Origin: Thiobacillus denitrificans
GTDB lineage: Bacteria; Pseudomonadota; Gammaproteobacteria; Burkholderiales; Thiobacillaceae
Length of the DNA stretch: 64,000 nt
Assembly (NCBI GenBank): GCA_020723405.1
Contig: DYIY01000006.1
Span: 62,001 to 126,000 of the forward strand
Direction: 5' to 3'
Shown here piece by piece: positions 17,956 through 25,964 of the stretch. The number at the start of each line of letters is the position of its first letter. The stretch's first letter is position 1. A model generated the notes under the pieces. The model was not told the origin of the DNA and searched no databases. It was given only the letters and a program-made list of their open reading frames with translations. The position numbers and the translations under genes were made by a program.

Positions 17956-18595
17956 GGGTGTTCCCCCCTTTGGAAAAGGGGGGCAGGGGGGATTCAAGGG
18001 GTGGATTTCCGCCATCGCCCAAAAAAATCCCCCGCCATCCCCCTTCAAGAAACGGGGGAGCGGGTTCCGGGCCGGGCTGGCGCTCATATTCAGTCTGAGC
18101 CTGTCCACGCTTCAGGCTTTCGCCGCCGACCTGCCGCCCCTGACCCACGGCCTCACCCCCATCGCCACCCCCTATCCCGCGCCTCCCCTGAAGCTCAAGG
18201 ACCTGGACGGCAAGCCCCACGACCTGGCGGACCTGAAGGGCAAGCTGGTGGTGGTCAACTACTGGGCGACCTGGTGCCCGCCGTGCCGCCGGGAGATGCC
18301 TTCCCTGGAGCGGCTCAACCAGAAACTCAAGGACCGGGGCCTGGCGGTGCTGGCCGTGGACGTGGGGGAAGACGCCGACACCGTGTTCTCCTTCACCGGC
18401 CAACTGGAACCGGCCCCCACCTTCCCCCTGCTCCTGGACCTGGATTCCCAGGCCATGCAGGCCTGGAAGGTGAAAGGCCTGCCCACCACCTTCGTGGTGG
18501 ATGCCCAGGGCCGGGTCACCCATCGGGCCGTGGGTGGCCGGGAGTTCGATCACGACATCCTGACGAAACAGTTGGAAGCCCTGTTGCCCAGGTGA
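17936..18595 (+). CDS. TlpA family thioredoxin-like protein with repeat-derived N terminus
   Basis: A 219-residue protein. The thioredoxin fold starts near residue 75 and carries the active site WCPPC (near residues 112-116) and the cis-proline LPTTF. Such proteins reduce disulfides in the periplasm. The hydrophobic signal (LALIFSLSLSTLQAFA, about residues 49-64) is preceded by about 45 unusual residues rich in Gly, Pro and Lys. These residues are encoded by two inverted copies of the dispersed palindromic repeat, at 17961-17999 and 18025-18060. The repeat pair seems to have inserted in frame just after the original start. Whether the long n-region allows normal export is open. No better start codon exists between the repeat and the signal. 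Confidence 0.85.
   Translation: MSSARGEGVPPFGKGGQGGFKGWISAIAQKNPPPSPFKKRGSGFRAGLALIFSLSLSTLQAFAADLPPLTHGLTPIATPYPAPPLKLKDLDGKPHDLADLKGKLVVVNYWATWCPPCRREMPSLERLNQKLKDRGLAVLAVDVGEDADTVFSFTGQLEPAPTFPLLLDLDSQAMQAWKVKGLPTTFVVDAQGRVTHRAVGGREFDHDILTKQLEALLPR
17961..18060. repeat. Inverted pair of the dispersed palindromic repeat inside a gene
   Basis: Left unit 17961-17999 (CCCCCC-TTT-GGAAAA-GGGGGG then CAGGGGGGATTCAAGG) faces right unit 18025-18060 (AAATCCCCC-GCCAT-CCCCC then TTCAAGAAACGGGGG), 25 bp apart. The same paired arrangement is at 27288-27384. Confidence 0.8.
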
Positions 18596-20394
18596 CCCGC
18601 TTCGCCCGCTTCCTCCTCGTCCTGCTCGCCCTGGCCCTGGCCGGACAGGCCCAGGCGGCGCCCCTGAGGAATGCCCTGGCGGGCCACGCTTCCCCCTACC
18701 TGGCCCTCCACGGCCAGGACCCGGTGGCCTGGCAGGAATGGAACGCCGACACCCTGGCCCGGGCCAGGCGGGAGAACAAGCTGCTGTTCGTGTCCCTGGG
18801 CTATTTCTCCTGCCACTGGTGCCACGTCATGCAGCAGGAGAGCTACCGCAACCCGGCCATCGCCGCCTTGCTCAACCAGCACTTCATCCCGGTGAAGGTG
18901 GACCGGGAACTGAACGGCGCCCTGGATGCGGCCCTGCTGGATTTCGCCGACCGCCTCAACGGCGTGTCCGGCTGGCCCCTCAACGCCTTCGTCACCCCGG
19001 AGGGCTTTCCTGCCTACGCCGTGCTCTATGCACCGCCGGAGGAGTTCCGGGAACTGCTCACCCGCCTGGCCAACGCCTGGCAGACCCGGGCCGAAGCCTT
19101 TCGTCAGGCCGCCCGGGAGGCCGCGCCGCCGCCGGAGCCCCTGCAGTTCCAGGCCCCCACCCCCGCCCTGGCCAGGGAACGGGAACGGGCCTACCTGGCC
19201 GCCGTCTGGCGCAGCGCCGACACCCTGCAGGGCGGCTTCTCCCGGGTCAGCAAATTCCCCATGGCCCCCCACCTGGCCCGCCTGCTGGAGATCCAGGCCC
19301 GGGAGCGGGACCCCCGGCTGGCCGGTTTCCTCCAGCTCACCCTGGACCAGATGGCGCGGCGGGGCCTGCGGGACCACGTGAACGGCGGCTTCTTCCGCTA
19401 TACCGTGGACCCGGACTGGCACACCCCCCACTTCGAGAAGATGCTGGCCGACAACGCCCAGTTGGCCCTGGTCTACGCCCGGGCCGCCGAGGTACTGAAT
19501 CGGCCCGACTACCGGCTGCTGGCCCACGAGACCCTGGATTTCCTCCTCACCGCCCTGGCCGCCCCCGGCGGCGGCTACTACACCGCCCTGTCCGCCCTGG
19601 ACCGCCGGGGTAGGGAAGGGGGGGCCTATCTATGGACCCGGGAAGCCCTGAAGGCCCGGCTCAGCGCCCAGGAGTACGCCCTGGCAGCCCGGGTCTGGGG
19701 CCTGGAGGCGGCCGCCGCCTTCCCCCTGGGCTACCTGCCCCAGGAGATGATCGACCCCAGCCCCGACGAACGGGCCCGGCTGCAGGCCATCCTGGCCAAG
19801 CTCAGGGCCCTGGGCCGGCAAGGGGAAGCCCCTCCGGACACCAAGATCAATGCCGGCCTCAACGGCCTGGCCCTGAGCGCCCTGGTCCAGGCCGGCCGGG
19901 GCGTGCCCCGCTTCGAAAAGGCCGCCCGGGAACTGGGGGCCTACATCGCCCAGGGCCTGATCCGCCAGGAACGCCTGATGAAGACCCGGGCCGGAAAGCG
20001 CTTCTTCCCGGACGCGGAACTGGACGACTACGCCTACACGATTACCGGCCTGCTGGACCTGGCCACCGCCCAGGACAACCCCAAGGCCGCCGTCCTGGCC
20101 CGCCAGCTCACCAGCCGGGCCTGGCAGGCCTTCTTCAGCCAACGGGGCTGGCGGGCCGAGGCCAAGCCCCTGCTGGCCACCGTCCAGCCCGCCCCGGCCC
20201 TGCCCGACGGCGCCCTGCCTTCCGCCTCCGCCCGGCTCATGACCGCCAGCGCCCGACTGCTGGCCAGCCAGCCCGATTTCAACCTGGCCCGCCAACTGGA
20301 ACGGGCCCGGGGCCTGGCCCTGGCGGCCATGGCGCTGGCGCCCTTCGAACATCCCTCCGGCTTGGGGAGCGTAGCCCATGGGAGTGCCCCTTGA
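18592..20394 (+). CDS. DUF255 (YyaL/SPATA20-type) thioredoxin-fold protein, secreted form
   Basis: A 600-residue protein with a signal peptide (FLLVLLALALAGQAQA, cleavage near residue 22). The N-terminal domain is the DUF255 thioredoxin-like fold with FSCHWCHVMQQESY (CHWC pair). The remainder is an alpha/alpha-barrel-like glycosidase-type region (NGGFFRYTVDPDWHTPHFEKML; KINAGLNGLALSAL). Most relatives are longer and cytoplasmic, so the export signal is notable. The start is GTG, overlapping the TGA of the TlpA-like gene, showing translational coupling. Function of the family is not established. Confidence 0.83.
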   Translation: MTRFARFLLVLLALALAGQAQAAPLRNALAGHASPYLALHGQDPVAWQEWNADTLARARRENKLLFVSLGYFSCHWCHVMQQESYRNPAIAALLNQHFIPVKVDRELNGALDAALLDFADRLNGVSGWPLNAFVTPEGFPAYAVLYAPPEEFRELLTRLANAWQTRAEAFRQAAREAAPPPEPLQFQAPTPALARERERAYLAAVWRSADTLQGGFSRVSKFPMAPHLARLLEIQARERDPRLAGFLQLTLDQMARRGLRDHVNGGFFRYTVDPDWHTPHFEKMLADNAQLALVYARAAEVLNRPDYRLLAHETLDFLLTALAAPGGGYYTALSALDRRGREGGAYLWTREALKARLSAQEYALAARVWGLEAAAAFPLGYLPQEMIDPSPDERARLQAILAKLRALGRQGEAPPDTKINAGLNGLALSALVQAGRGVPRFEKAARELGAYIAQGLIRQERLMKTRAGKRFFPDAELDDYAYTITGLLDLATAQDNPKAAVLARQLTSRAWQAFFSQRGWRAEAKPLLATVQPAPALPDGALPSASARLMTASARLLASQPDFNLARQLERARGLALAAMALAPFEHPSGLGSVAHGSAP

Positions 20395-20898
20395 TTGATT
20401 GAGGGGCGGACGTTGGCCCCGTCTGGCGGGCGCCCAGGACGTTTGCCGGATGGGAGCGAAACCATCTGTTTGGTTGGCCGACATTCATCCAAATGGTTGA
20501 TGTGCCACCGGAGGGTTGTTCCTAGAGTGGGAGTCATGGAAGCGGCACCCGGTCGATTTCCTTGACCCCGCTGGGTTGGAGATCGGGTGATGCGCTGTTC
20601 TGGATTCGGGCAAGGCCACAATGGACAAGGTGGTGTTCCATCCGTGTTTGCCGGTCCGGATTCGAAGTTCACAAAACAACATAAAGCCGAGATGAGGTTT
20701 ACCAGGGCAAAGGTGTCATGCGGTTCTTGGCCAGCCGGTCGGGTTCCGATGCCTTGAAGGGTCAGGTCGTACTGTTCGACGAGCAGCATCCTTCAGACGG
20801 CGGAGCGGCTATCCCCTGGTAGTCCGGTGTTCGTCATCCCCGGTTTTCCCAGCGCTAAAAACCAACCTGGTCCACGGCCAACCCGAGGAGGCAACGCC
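20395..20898. other. 504-bp intergenic region before the dockerin protein gene
   Basis: No convincing open reading frame, RNA gene or terminator is visible. Base composition is clearly less G+C rich than the flanking genes around 20640-20760 (AAGTTCACAAAACAACATAA). I looked for sigma-54, sigma-28 and c-di-GMP riboswitch patterns and found none. The long leader may hold the regulatory sequence of the dockerin/cohesin operon. Confidence 0.5.
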
Positions 20899-23800
20899 AT
20901 GTTCACGCATATTTTCAAGCAAAGGCTGTCGCCGGCGACACCCCCCTGTTCGCTCAACCCCAGGGCACCGGCATGGAGGGCCGGCCGCCGAGGGAGCTTG
21001 GAACTCTGGGTGTACTTGCTGACCTGGTGTCTGAGGCTGGGGCGCCTGGGCCTTGTCAGCGCTGCCATGGTGGGGTTGCCCGGCTTGGCCCTCGCCGATC
21101 CACCCCGGCCCTATTCCACCGTCCCGGGATCCTGTGACGGCTTCGCCAACTACGCCGACGAATTGCAGGTATCCGGCTTCCAGATCGTCAGCCAGACCGA
21201 CCTGGGGGACGGGACCTCGGAAGTCAGCTTGAGCTTCCAGATGAACAATCTGGACGTGGGCGTGTTCTTCGGCGCCAGCGTCCTGGTCGATATGGCGGCC
21301 CTGGCGGATCTGGGGGCGGTGGGCGATTCCCTGGTCCCGGCCACCCTGGGCAACATCGCCGCCCGGGCCACCGGCCTGGTTCCGGCCACCGACCTGCGCC
21401 TGCGCCTGGCCAGCGAGCGCGTGGCCGAACTGCTCGATCGACTGAACAGTGGCCAGGTGCCCACGACCGTCCATGGGGCGGAGAACAACGTTCTGCAACC
21501 CGACGTGCGGGAACTGCTTTGGACATCCGTTGAGAACCTGTACTACCTGAATGCCAAGATCCTGGACCCCAGTGCCAATCCAGAGCCTGTGCCTCCATTT
21601 TCGAACGACCAGACGTTCCAGTTCTCGCTGGTGGATCTGGATGATCCGAATGGCACGTCCAGGGTCGATGAATGGGCTCCCGGCCTCAAGGTCTACATTC
21701 GTGAAGACCCCGCTGATCCCACGCCGGACATACCCGAAGTGCTGCGCAATGTGAGGATCATCGATGTGGACAAGGATCCCGGCGACATGGCGAATCCCCG
21801 CACGATCTGGACTGTCACCGTTCAGCGCACCCTGAACGAACACCCGGCGGAACTGTTCGTGAGCGGCAGCGGCTGCAGCGGAACCAATGCCCATGTGGAC
21901 CTGCCGGTGCACGCATCCCGGCTCCTGGCCCTGGACGGCACGGTTCAGGAGGATGCGACCCGGGATGGCAATCCCCAGCCGATCCGTTTCAACGAGATCC
22001 AGGTCACCCCAAACCTCACCCTCAGCGGCCAGGTGCAAGGCCACATCCTCAAGCCTGGCCTGGAACTGCGTTTCCGCAATGGCCAGCAACGGGTGGTGGG
22101 CGTATTCGACAACGATCTCACCTTCATGGCCGAAGCCCACGCCAGTGCGCGGGTGGAAGAGAGCGGCGAATTCAACCTGTACACCCTGTGTTTCCCGGTG
22201 AGAAACCTGACGGTGGGCCCCCTGGTCCTCGGCGTGAACCTGCAACTGGCCCATTACGTGGGGTTCGAGGGCAGTCTGGGGGCCGGGGCGGTGGTGGGGG
22301 CCCAGAAGCGCTTCCACAACCAGATCACCACGGGCTATGACAGCCGCTTGCCGGTGGAGGACCGGTATTTCAGCGATGCCCATGACCTGTCGCCGGACAT
22401 GGAGTTCACGCCGCCCCAACTGACCGACGAGACCGAGGTCCACGGCAAGCTCTACACCCGGATCCGGCCCACCCTGAGGGTTGGCGCCGCCTATCCGGAC
22501 TGTTCCACCGGGGTCGGGGTGTGGGCGGAGGTCAAGGGCTACGGCACCGTGGATGTGACGCCCACCCAGGATCCCTGGTGGACCCTGGGCGCCGGGGCCG
22601 ACCTATATGGCGGGATCGAACTGGATCTCTGGGGCCTGGACCTGGCCTCCTGGCAGAGCCCGCCCCACACCCTGGCCAGCACGGAAACCCGCAGTGCCGG
22701 GGGATTGGCGCTTCCGGCTTCAGCCCGCAGGGCCGCCCCTGTCCTGGAGGCCAGCACGACCCTCCGGGAGTCGGGCCGCGACCAGCGCTGGGCCATGGCC
22801 ATCGACGACATGGACTTCGCGACGGGGATCAGCAAGACCTCCATCGCCGCCACGGCGGACAATGGCGTCGTCATTGCCGCCCGGGAGAGGATCAATGGCC
22901 GCTCCCGGCTCATCCGCCTGGACGACCATGGCCGTTTTCTCTGGAGCCAGAAATACCATCTGTTGCAGGACGTCACGAAAGTCCTGGTCTTGCCGGACGG
23001 CAACCTGCTGGTGGCGGGTTATCCGTCCTGGCTGGCCAAGCATGACGGCGCCGGCAACCTGCTGTGGAGCCGGGATTACAAGCTGGCCCAGTCCGGCTCC
23101 AGCACCAGCCTGCCCTGCAACGTGAATGACGCCGCATTCCTGGAAACGTCACCCGGTCAATTTGATGTGCTCCTGGTGGGAAGGGCCTCCGTCAACGGCG
23201 ACTACCGGGCCTGCGCCCTCCGGGTCGACGGTGACGGCGACGTGCTGTGGGCCAAGAGTTACGACGGGGTGTCCACCCAGGAGTTCTACGGGGCCCAGCT
23301 TGCCCGGGATGGCCGGCTTGCCGTGGTGGGCCGCTGGGATGGCTACACCGGCGCCCAGATCAAGACCGCCGGGGTCATCGCCAAGCTGGATGTCGCCACG
23401 GGCGCCCCCGTCTGGGCAAAACGCATGTCCAACACCCTCTACCGGAACGGCAGCTTCAAGGCGGTGGCCGAAGGCGAGGACGGCACCCTGTTTGCCGTGG
23501 GTTCCATGGGGGGCATCATCACCCAGCGGGGCTCGGCCTCCCTGGCGCGCATCGCGGCGGATGGCAGCGACCCCCGCCACGCCCTGCTCACCCTGGACCA
23601 GGACTGGGAAGCCCTGCTGGATTTCGAGCCCTACGACGAAGCCCCCATCGGCTCCCATGACACCAGTGATCTCCTGCTGGCCATCACCCCCATGGCGAAT
23701 GGCTTCGCCGTGGCGGGTCACAGTGGCAGCAGGGTGGAAAACGCCGAGGCGGCCTGGCTGGCTAAGATCAACCCCAACCTGGGGGTCGAATGGTTCAGTA

Positions 23801-24483
23801 GCCTGGATGGCCTGCTCACCGACAAATTCGACGCCATCGCCCACACGCCCGACGGCCTGTTGCTGTCGGGCTGGAGCAGTTCCCTGGCCAGCCTGGGCCA
23901 GCCCAGTACCGACAATTGGCTGGTGGTGGCCAAGTATCCGGGCAATGGCCGTATCGGCTTGCTGCCCGAGGCGGAGGTCATGACGCGCTTCATGGAGCCC
24001 GGCGTCAGGGATTCGGGCAACGACCCGGCGGTATCCAATCCCGAAGTGGTCCTGGACGCCGACGTGAGCGTGGAAGACCTGGTGGTCCTGTCCCAGTCCC
24101 CCCTGTCCACGCCCCTTGCCACCCCCTCCCGCCTGTGCGTGACCAGGCTGACCGAAATGGGCCTGACCAGCACCCTGGATGCCTGCCAGGTGGATGCCGA
24201 CGGCGACGGGGTCGATGATGCCCTGGACAACTGCCCCAAGGTGGCCAATGCCGATCAACGGGACAGCAACGGCGACGGGTTCGGCAATCTCTGCGACGCC
24301 GACCTGGACAACAACGGGGTCGTCGATGCGCTGGACATCACCGCCTTCAAGTCCGCCTTCGGCAGCAGTGGCAGCAACCTGGACGCGGATTTCAACGGCG
24401 ACGGCTGGGTGAACACCCTGGACCTGGCCATCCTGAAAGGCCAGGTGGGCAAAGCCCCGGGGCTGGCGGTCACCCGGCCATGA
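20899..24483 (+). CDS. Large secreted protein with beta-propeller region and C-terminal dockerin-like repeats
   Basis: A 1194-residue exported protein. The signal is unusually long: about 45 residues precede the hydrophobic core (GLVSAAMVGLPGLALA), with cleavage near residue 70. The first half is beta-rich with no recognised catalytic motif. Residues about 630-1030 carry repeated short motifs of propeller type (DDHGRFLWSQKY, GNLLWSRDY, GDVLWAKSYD, GAPVWAKRM). From about 1100 a thrombospondin-3-like calcium repeat (DADGDGVDDALDNCPKVANA) leads into two dockerin-type EF repeats, DLDNNGVVDALDITAFKSAF and DFNGDGWVNTLDLAILKGQV, which end the protein. Start ATG 20899 has GAGGAGG upstream. The next gene encodes a cohesin-like protein, the usual dockerin partner. 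Confidence 0.8.
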   Translation: MFTHIFKQRLSPATPPCSLNPRAPAWRAGRRGSLELWVYLLTWCLRLGRLGLVSAAMVGLPGLALADPPRPYSTVPGSCDGFANYADELQVSGFQIVSQTDLGDGTSEVSLSFQMNNLDVGVFFGASVLVDMAALADLGAVGDSLVPATLGNIAARATGLVPATDLRLRLASERVAELLDRLNSGQVPTTVHGAENNVLQPDVRELLWTSVENLYYLNAKILDPSANPEPVPPFSNDQTFQFSLVDLDDPNGTSRVDEWAPGLKVYIREDPADPTPDIPEVLRNVRIIDVDKDPGDMANPRTIWTVTVQRTLNEHPAELFVSGSGCSGTNAHVDLPVHASRLLALDGTVQEDATRDGNPQPIRFNEIQVTPNLTLSGQVQGHILKPGLELRFRNGQQRVVGVFDNDLTFMAEAHASARVEESGEFNLYTLCFPVRNLTVGPLVLGVNLQLAHYVGFEGSLGAGAVVGAQKRFHNQITTGYDSRLPVEDRYFSDAHDLSPDMEFTPPQLTDETEVHGKLYTRIRPTLRVGAAYPDCSTGVGVWAEVKGYGTVDVTPTQDPWWTLGAGADLYGGIELDLWGLDLASWQSPPHTLASTETRSAGGLALPASARRAAPVLEASTTLRESGRDQRWAMAIDDMDFATGISKTSIAATADNGVVIAARERINGRSRLIRLDDHGRFLWSQKYHLLQDVTKVLVLPDGNLLVAGYPSWLAKHDGAGNLLWSRDYKLAQSGSSTSLPCNVNDAAFLETSPGQFDVLLVGRASVNGDYRACALRVDGDGDVLWAKSYDGVSTQEFYGAQLARDGRLAVVGRWDGYTGAQIKTAGVIAKLDVATGAPVWAKRMSNTLYRNGSFKAVAEGEDGTLFAVGSMGGIITQRGSASLARIAADGSDPRHALLTLDQDWEALLDFEPYDEAPIGSHDTSDLLLAITPMANGFAVAGHSGSRVENAEAAWLAKINPNLGVEWFSSLDGLLTDKFDAIAHTPDGLLLSGWSSSLASLGQPSTDNWLVVAKYPGNGRIGLLPEAEVMTRFMEPGVRDSGNDPAVSNPEVVLDADVSVEDLVVLSQSPLSTPLATPSRLCVTRLTEMGLTSTLDACQVDADGDGVDDALDNCPKVANADQRDSNGDGFGNLCDADLDNNGVVDALDITAFKSAFGSSGSNLDADFNGDGWVNTLDLAILKGQVGKAPGLAVTRP

Positions 24484-24560
24484 GCCCGGGCGGCCCCGTC
24501 CCGCGACGAATGACCAGATCGACGAGCACCCCGAATCGCCAACCCTTTGAGGAGACTGCC

Positions 24561-25136
24561 ATGAAGTATCTGCTTGCCCTGACCCTCATCCTGTTTACCC
24601 CCGTGCAGACCTGGGCCCAGGCGACTGCCCGGGTCGACGTGGAGCCCATCTGCTGCGCCGTCCCCCTGGGCGACGAAACGGTCATCACCCTGCTAGGCCT
24701 CTACGAGGGAGACGGCAACCTGCTGGGGGGGGCGGTGAATCTGGCCTTCGATCCCACGGTCGTGCAGGTGCTGGACGTGACCCTGCAAGTCGCGGACGCC
24801 TTCTTCAGCAACTCGGGCAGCATCGACAACACCCTGGGCCAGGTCAGCAACATCGGCTTTGCCAGCTTTGACGGCGTCAGCGGCAGTTTCGCCCTGGCCA
24901 CCGTGACACTCCAGGCCGTGGGCGTCGGCACCAGCAACCTGACGGTCAGCGACGCCAACCACCCCATCTTCGTCTGGGCCAACGATGTGCCGCCCTTCGG
25001 CGAATTGGTGAGCTTCGTGCCGGGAAGCCCGGTGCAGTTGACCGTGGCGGCCGTGCCCGAGCCGGAAACCTGGGCCCTGCTGCTGCTCGGCCTGGGGTTG
25101 ATCGGAGTGCGGAGGGGTCCGGCCTGGAGAGCCTGA
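24561..25136 (+). CDS. Cohesin-like domain protein with PEP-CTERM sorting signal
   Basis: A 191-residue protein: signal peptide to about residue 20, a cohesin-like beta-sandwich at about 22-160, then VPEPETWALLLLGLGLIG and a short basic tail (PEP-CTERM). Cohesin features are the strand pattern LGGAVNLAFDPTVVQVLDV and FALATVTLQAVGVGTSNLTV. Cohesins bind dockerins with calcium; PEP-CTERM signals direct processing by exosortase. It lies 77 bp after the dockerin protein gene with its own GAGGAG site, so the two are probably one operon. A CC pair (ICCAV) near the mature N terminus is unusual. Confidence 0.8.
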   Translation: MKYLLALTLILFTPVQTWAQATARVDVEPICCAVPLGDETVITLLGLYEGDGNLLGGAVNLAFDPTVVQVLDVTLQVADAFFSNSGSIDNTLGQVSNIGFASFDGVSGSFALATVTLQAVGVGTSNLTVSDANHPIFVWANDVPPFGELVSFVPGSPVQLTVAAVPEPETWALLLLGLGLIGVRRGPAWRA

Positions 25137-25158
25137 TCGGGGCCGCGATAGAGGCCCG

Positions 25159-25563
25159 TCAAAGCGCGGCCAGGAAATCCGCCACGCTCTGCACCAGCAG
25201 GCCAGCCGCCTTGTCCCGGTCGTTCATCAGGAATCCGAAATCCCGCCGGTCTCCGGTCAGCAGTACGTCAGCCTTGCCCGCCAGGGCCGCCCGGAAAATG
25301 GGGCGGTCCTTTTCCGGCAGGGCGTCGGGACAGGCCAATCCAGGGTCGTCCGGCGCGAACCGAATTCCCTGGCATTGCTCGTTCAGCCGAACCAGGCAGT
25401 CGGGATACTTCCTGGCCAGATTGCGCCGGGCTTCCTCCAGGGCATAGGCGCTGGTCACCAGTTGCCAGAGACCTTCCCGGCCCAGTTCCATGACCAGGGC
25501 CGCCTTGCCTTGGGGGTTGTGAGCCGCCGTGAACAGCACGTTGGCGTCGAGAAACAGCCGCAT
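25159..25563 (-). CDS. PIN domain toxin (type II TA)
   Basis: A 134-residue PIN-fold protein: N-terminal FLDANVLF with the first acidic residue, conserved middle acidic residues, and LLTGDRRDFG near the C terminus. PIN toxins are metal-dependent RNases. The ATG overlaps the antitoxin stop by one base (TGATG); an in-frame GTG one codon earlier is possible. It converges on the cohesin gene with only 22 bp between stops. Confidence 0.85.
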   Translation of the reverse strand: MRLFLDANVLFTAAHNPQGKAALVMELGREGLWQLVTSAYALEEARRNLARKYPDCLVRLNEQCQGIRFAPDDPGLACPDALPEKDRPIFRAALAGKADVLLTGDRRDFGFLMNDRDKAAGLLVQSVADFLAAL

Positions 25564-25811
25564 CACTTGGCCTGGAGTCGGGCAAGGATGCGCTTTCTTT
25601 CGGAGGGCGTGAGTTTATCCTCCTTGTCCCACTGGACGATCTGTTCGTCGCTATAGCTGTCGATGCCCAGCACGGCGGCGGGCCGCAAGGTGAGTGCACC
25701 GTCCTTTTCCTCGATGAGGATCGCCCCCCCGGGTTCGATGCCCAGGTGTTTGCGCATGCTGGCGGGCAGAGTGATCTGGCCCCGTGGAGAGACGATGAGG
25801 GTTTCAGGCAT
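25563..25811 (-). CDS. AbrB/SpoVT-type antitoxin
   Basis: An 82-residue protein with the swapped-hairpin AbrB fold at residues 3-48 (VSPRGQITLPASMRKHLGIEPGGAILIEEKDGALTLRP), then a helical tail that would bind the toxin. It is directly upstream of and overlaps the PIN toxin gene. It should bind the toxin and repress the shared promoter in the 153-bp gap before rmuC, in which I see nothing else. Confidence 0.88.
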   Translation of the reverse strand: MPETLIVSPRGQITLPASMRKHLGIEPGGAILIEEKDGALTLRPAAVLGIDSYSDEQIVQWDKEDKLTPSERKRILARLQAK

Positions 25812-25964
25812 GGTGTAAATCCGATAATCAGAAATTCAACAATTCGTATCGTAGGACGAGCCATGATAAAGCGCCAGCAGCTCTCGGAGCTTACGGCGGA
25901 CCATCATTGAGCTTGTGGTCGGTCTCACCCGGTTATCATCCCCGCCATTCCCCAAGGAGCAGGC

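Noticed and set aside
20395-20898. c-di-GMP riboswitch in the leader of the dockerin protein gene
   Set aside because: The conserved GEMM core motifs are not found.
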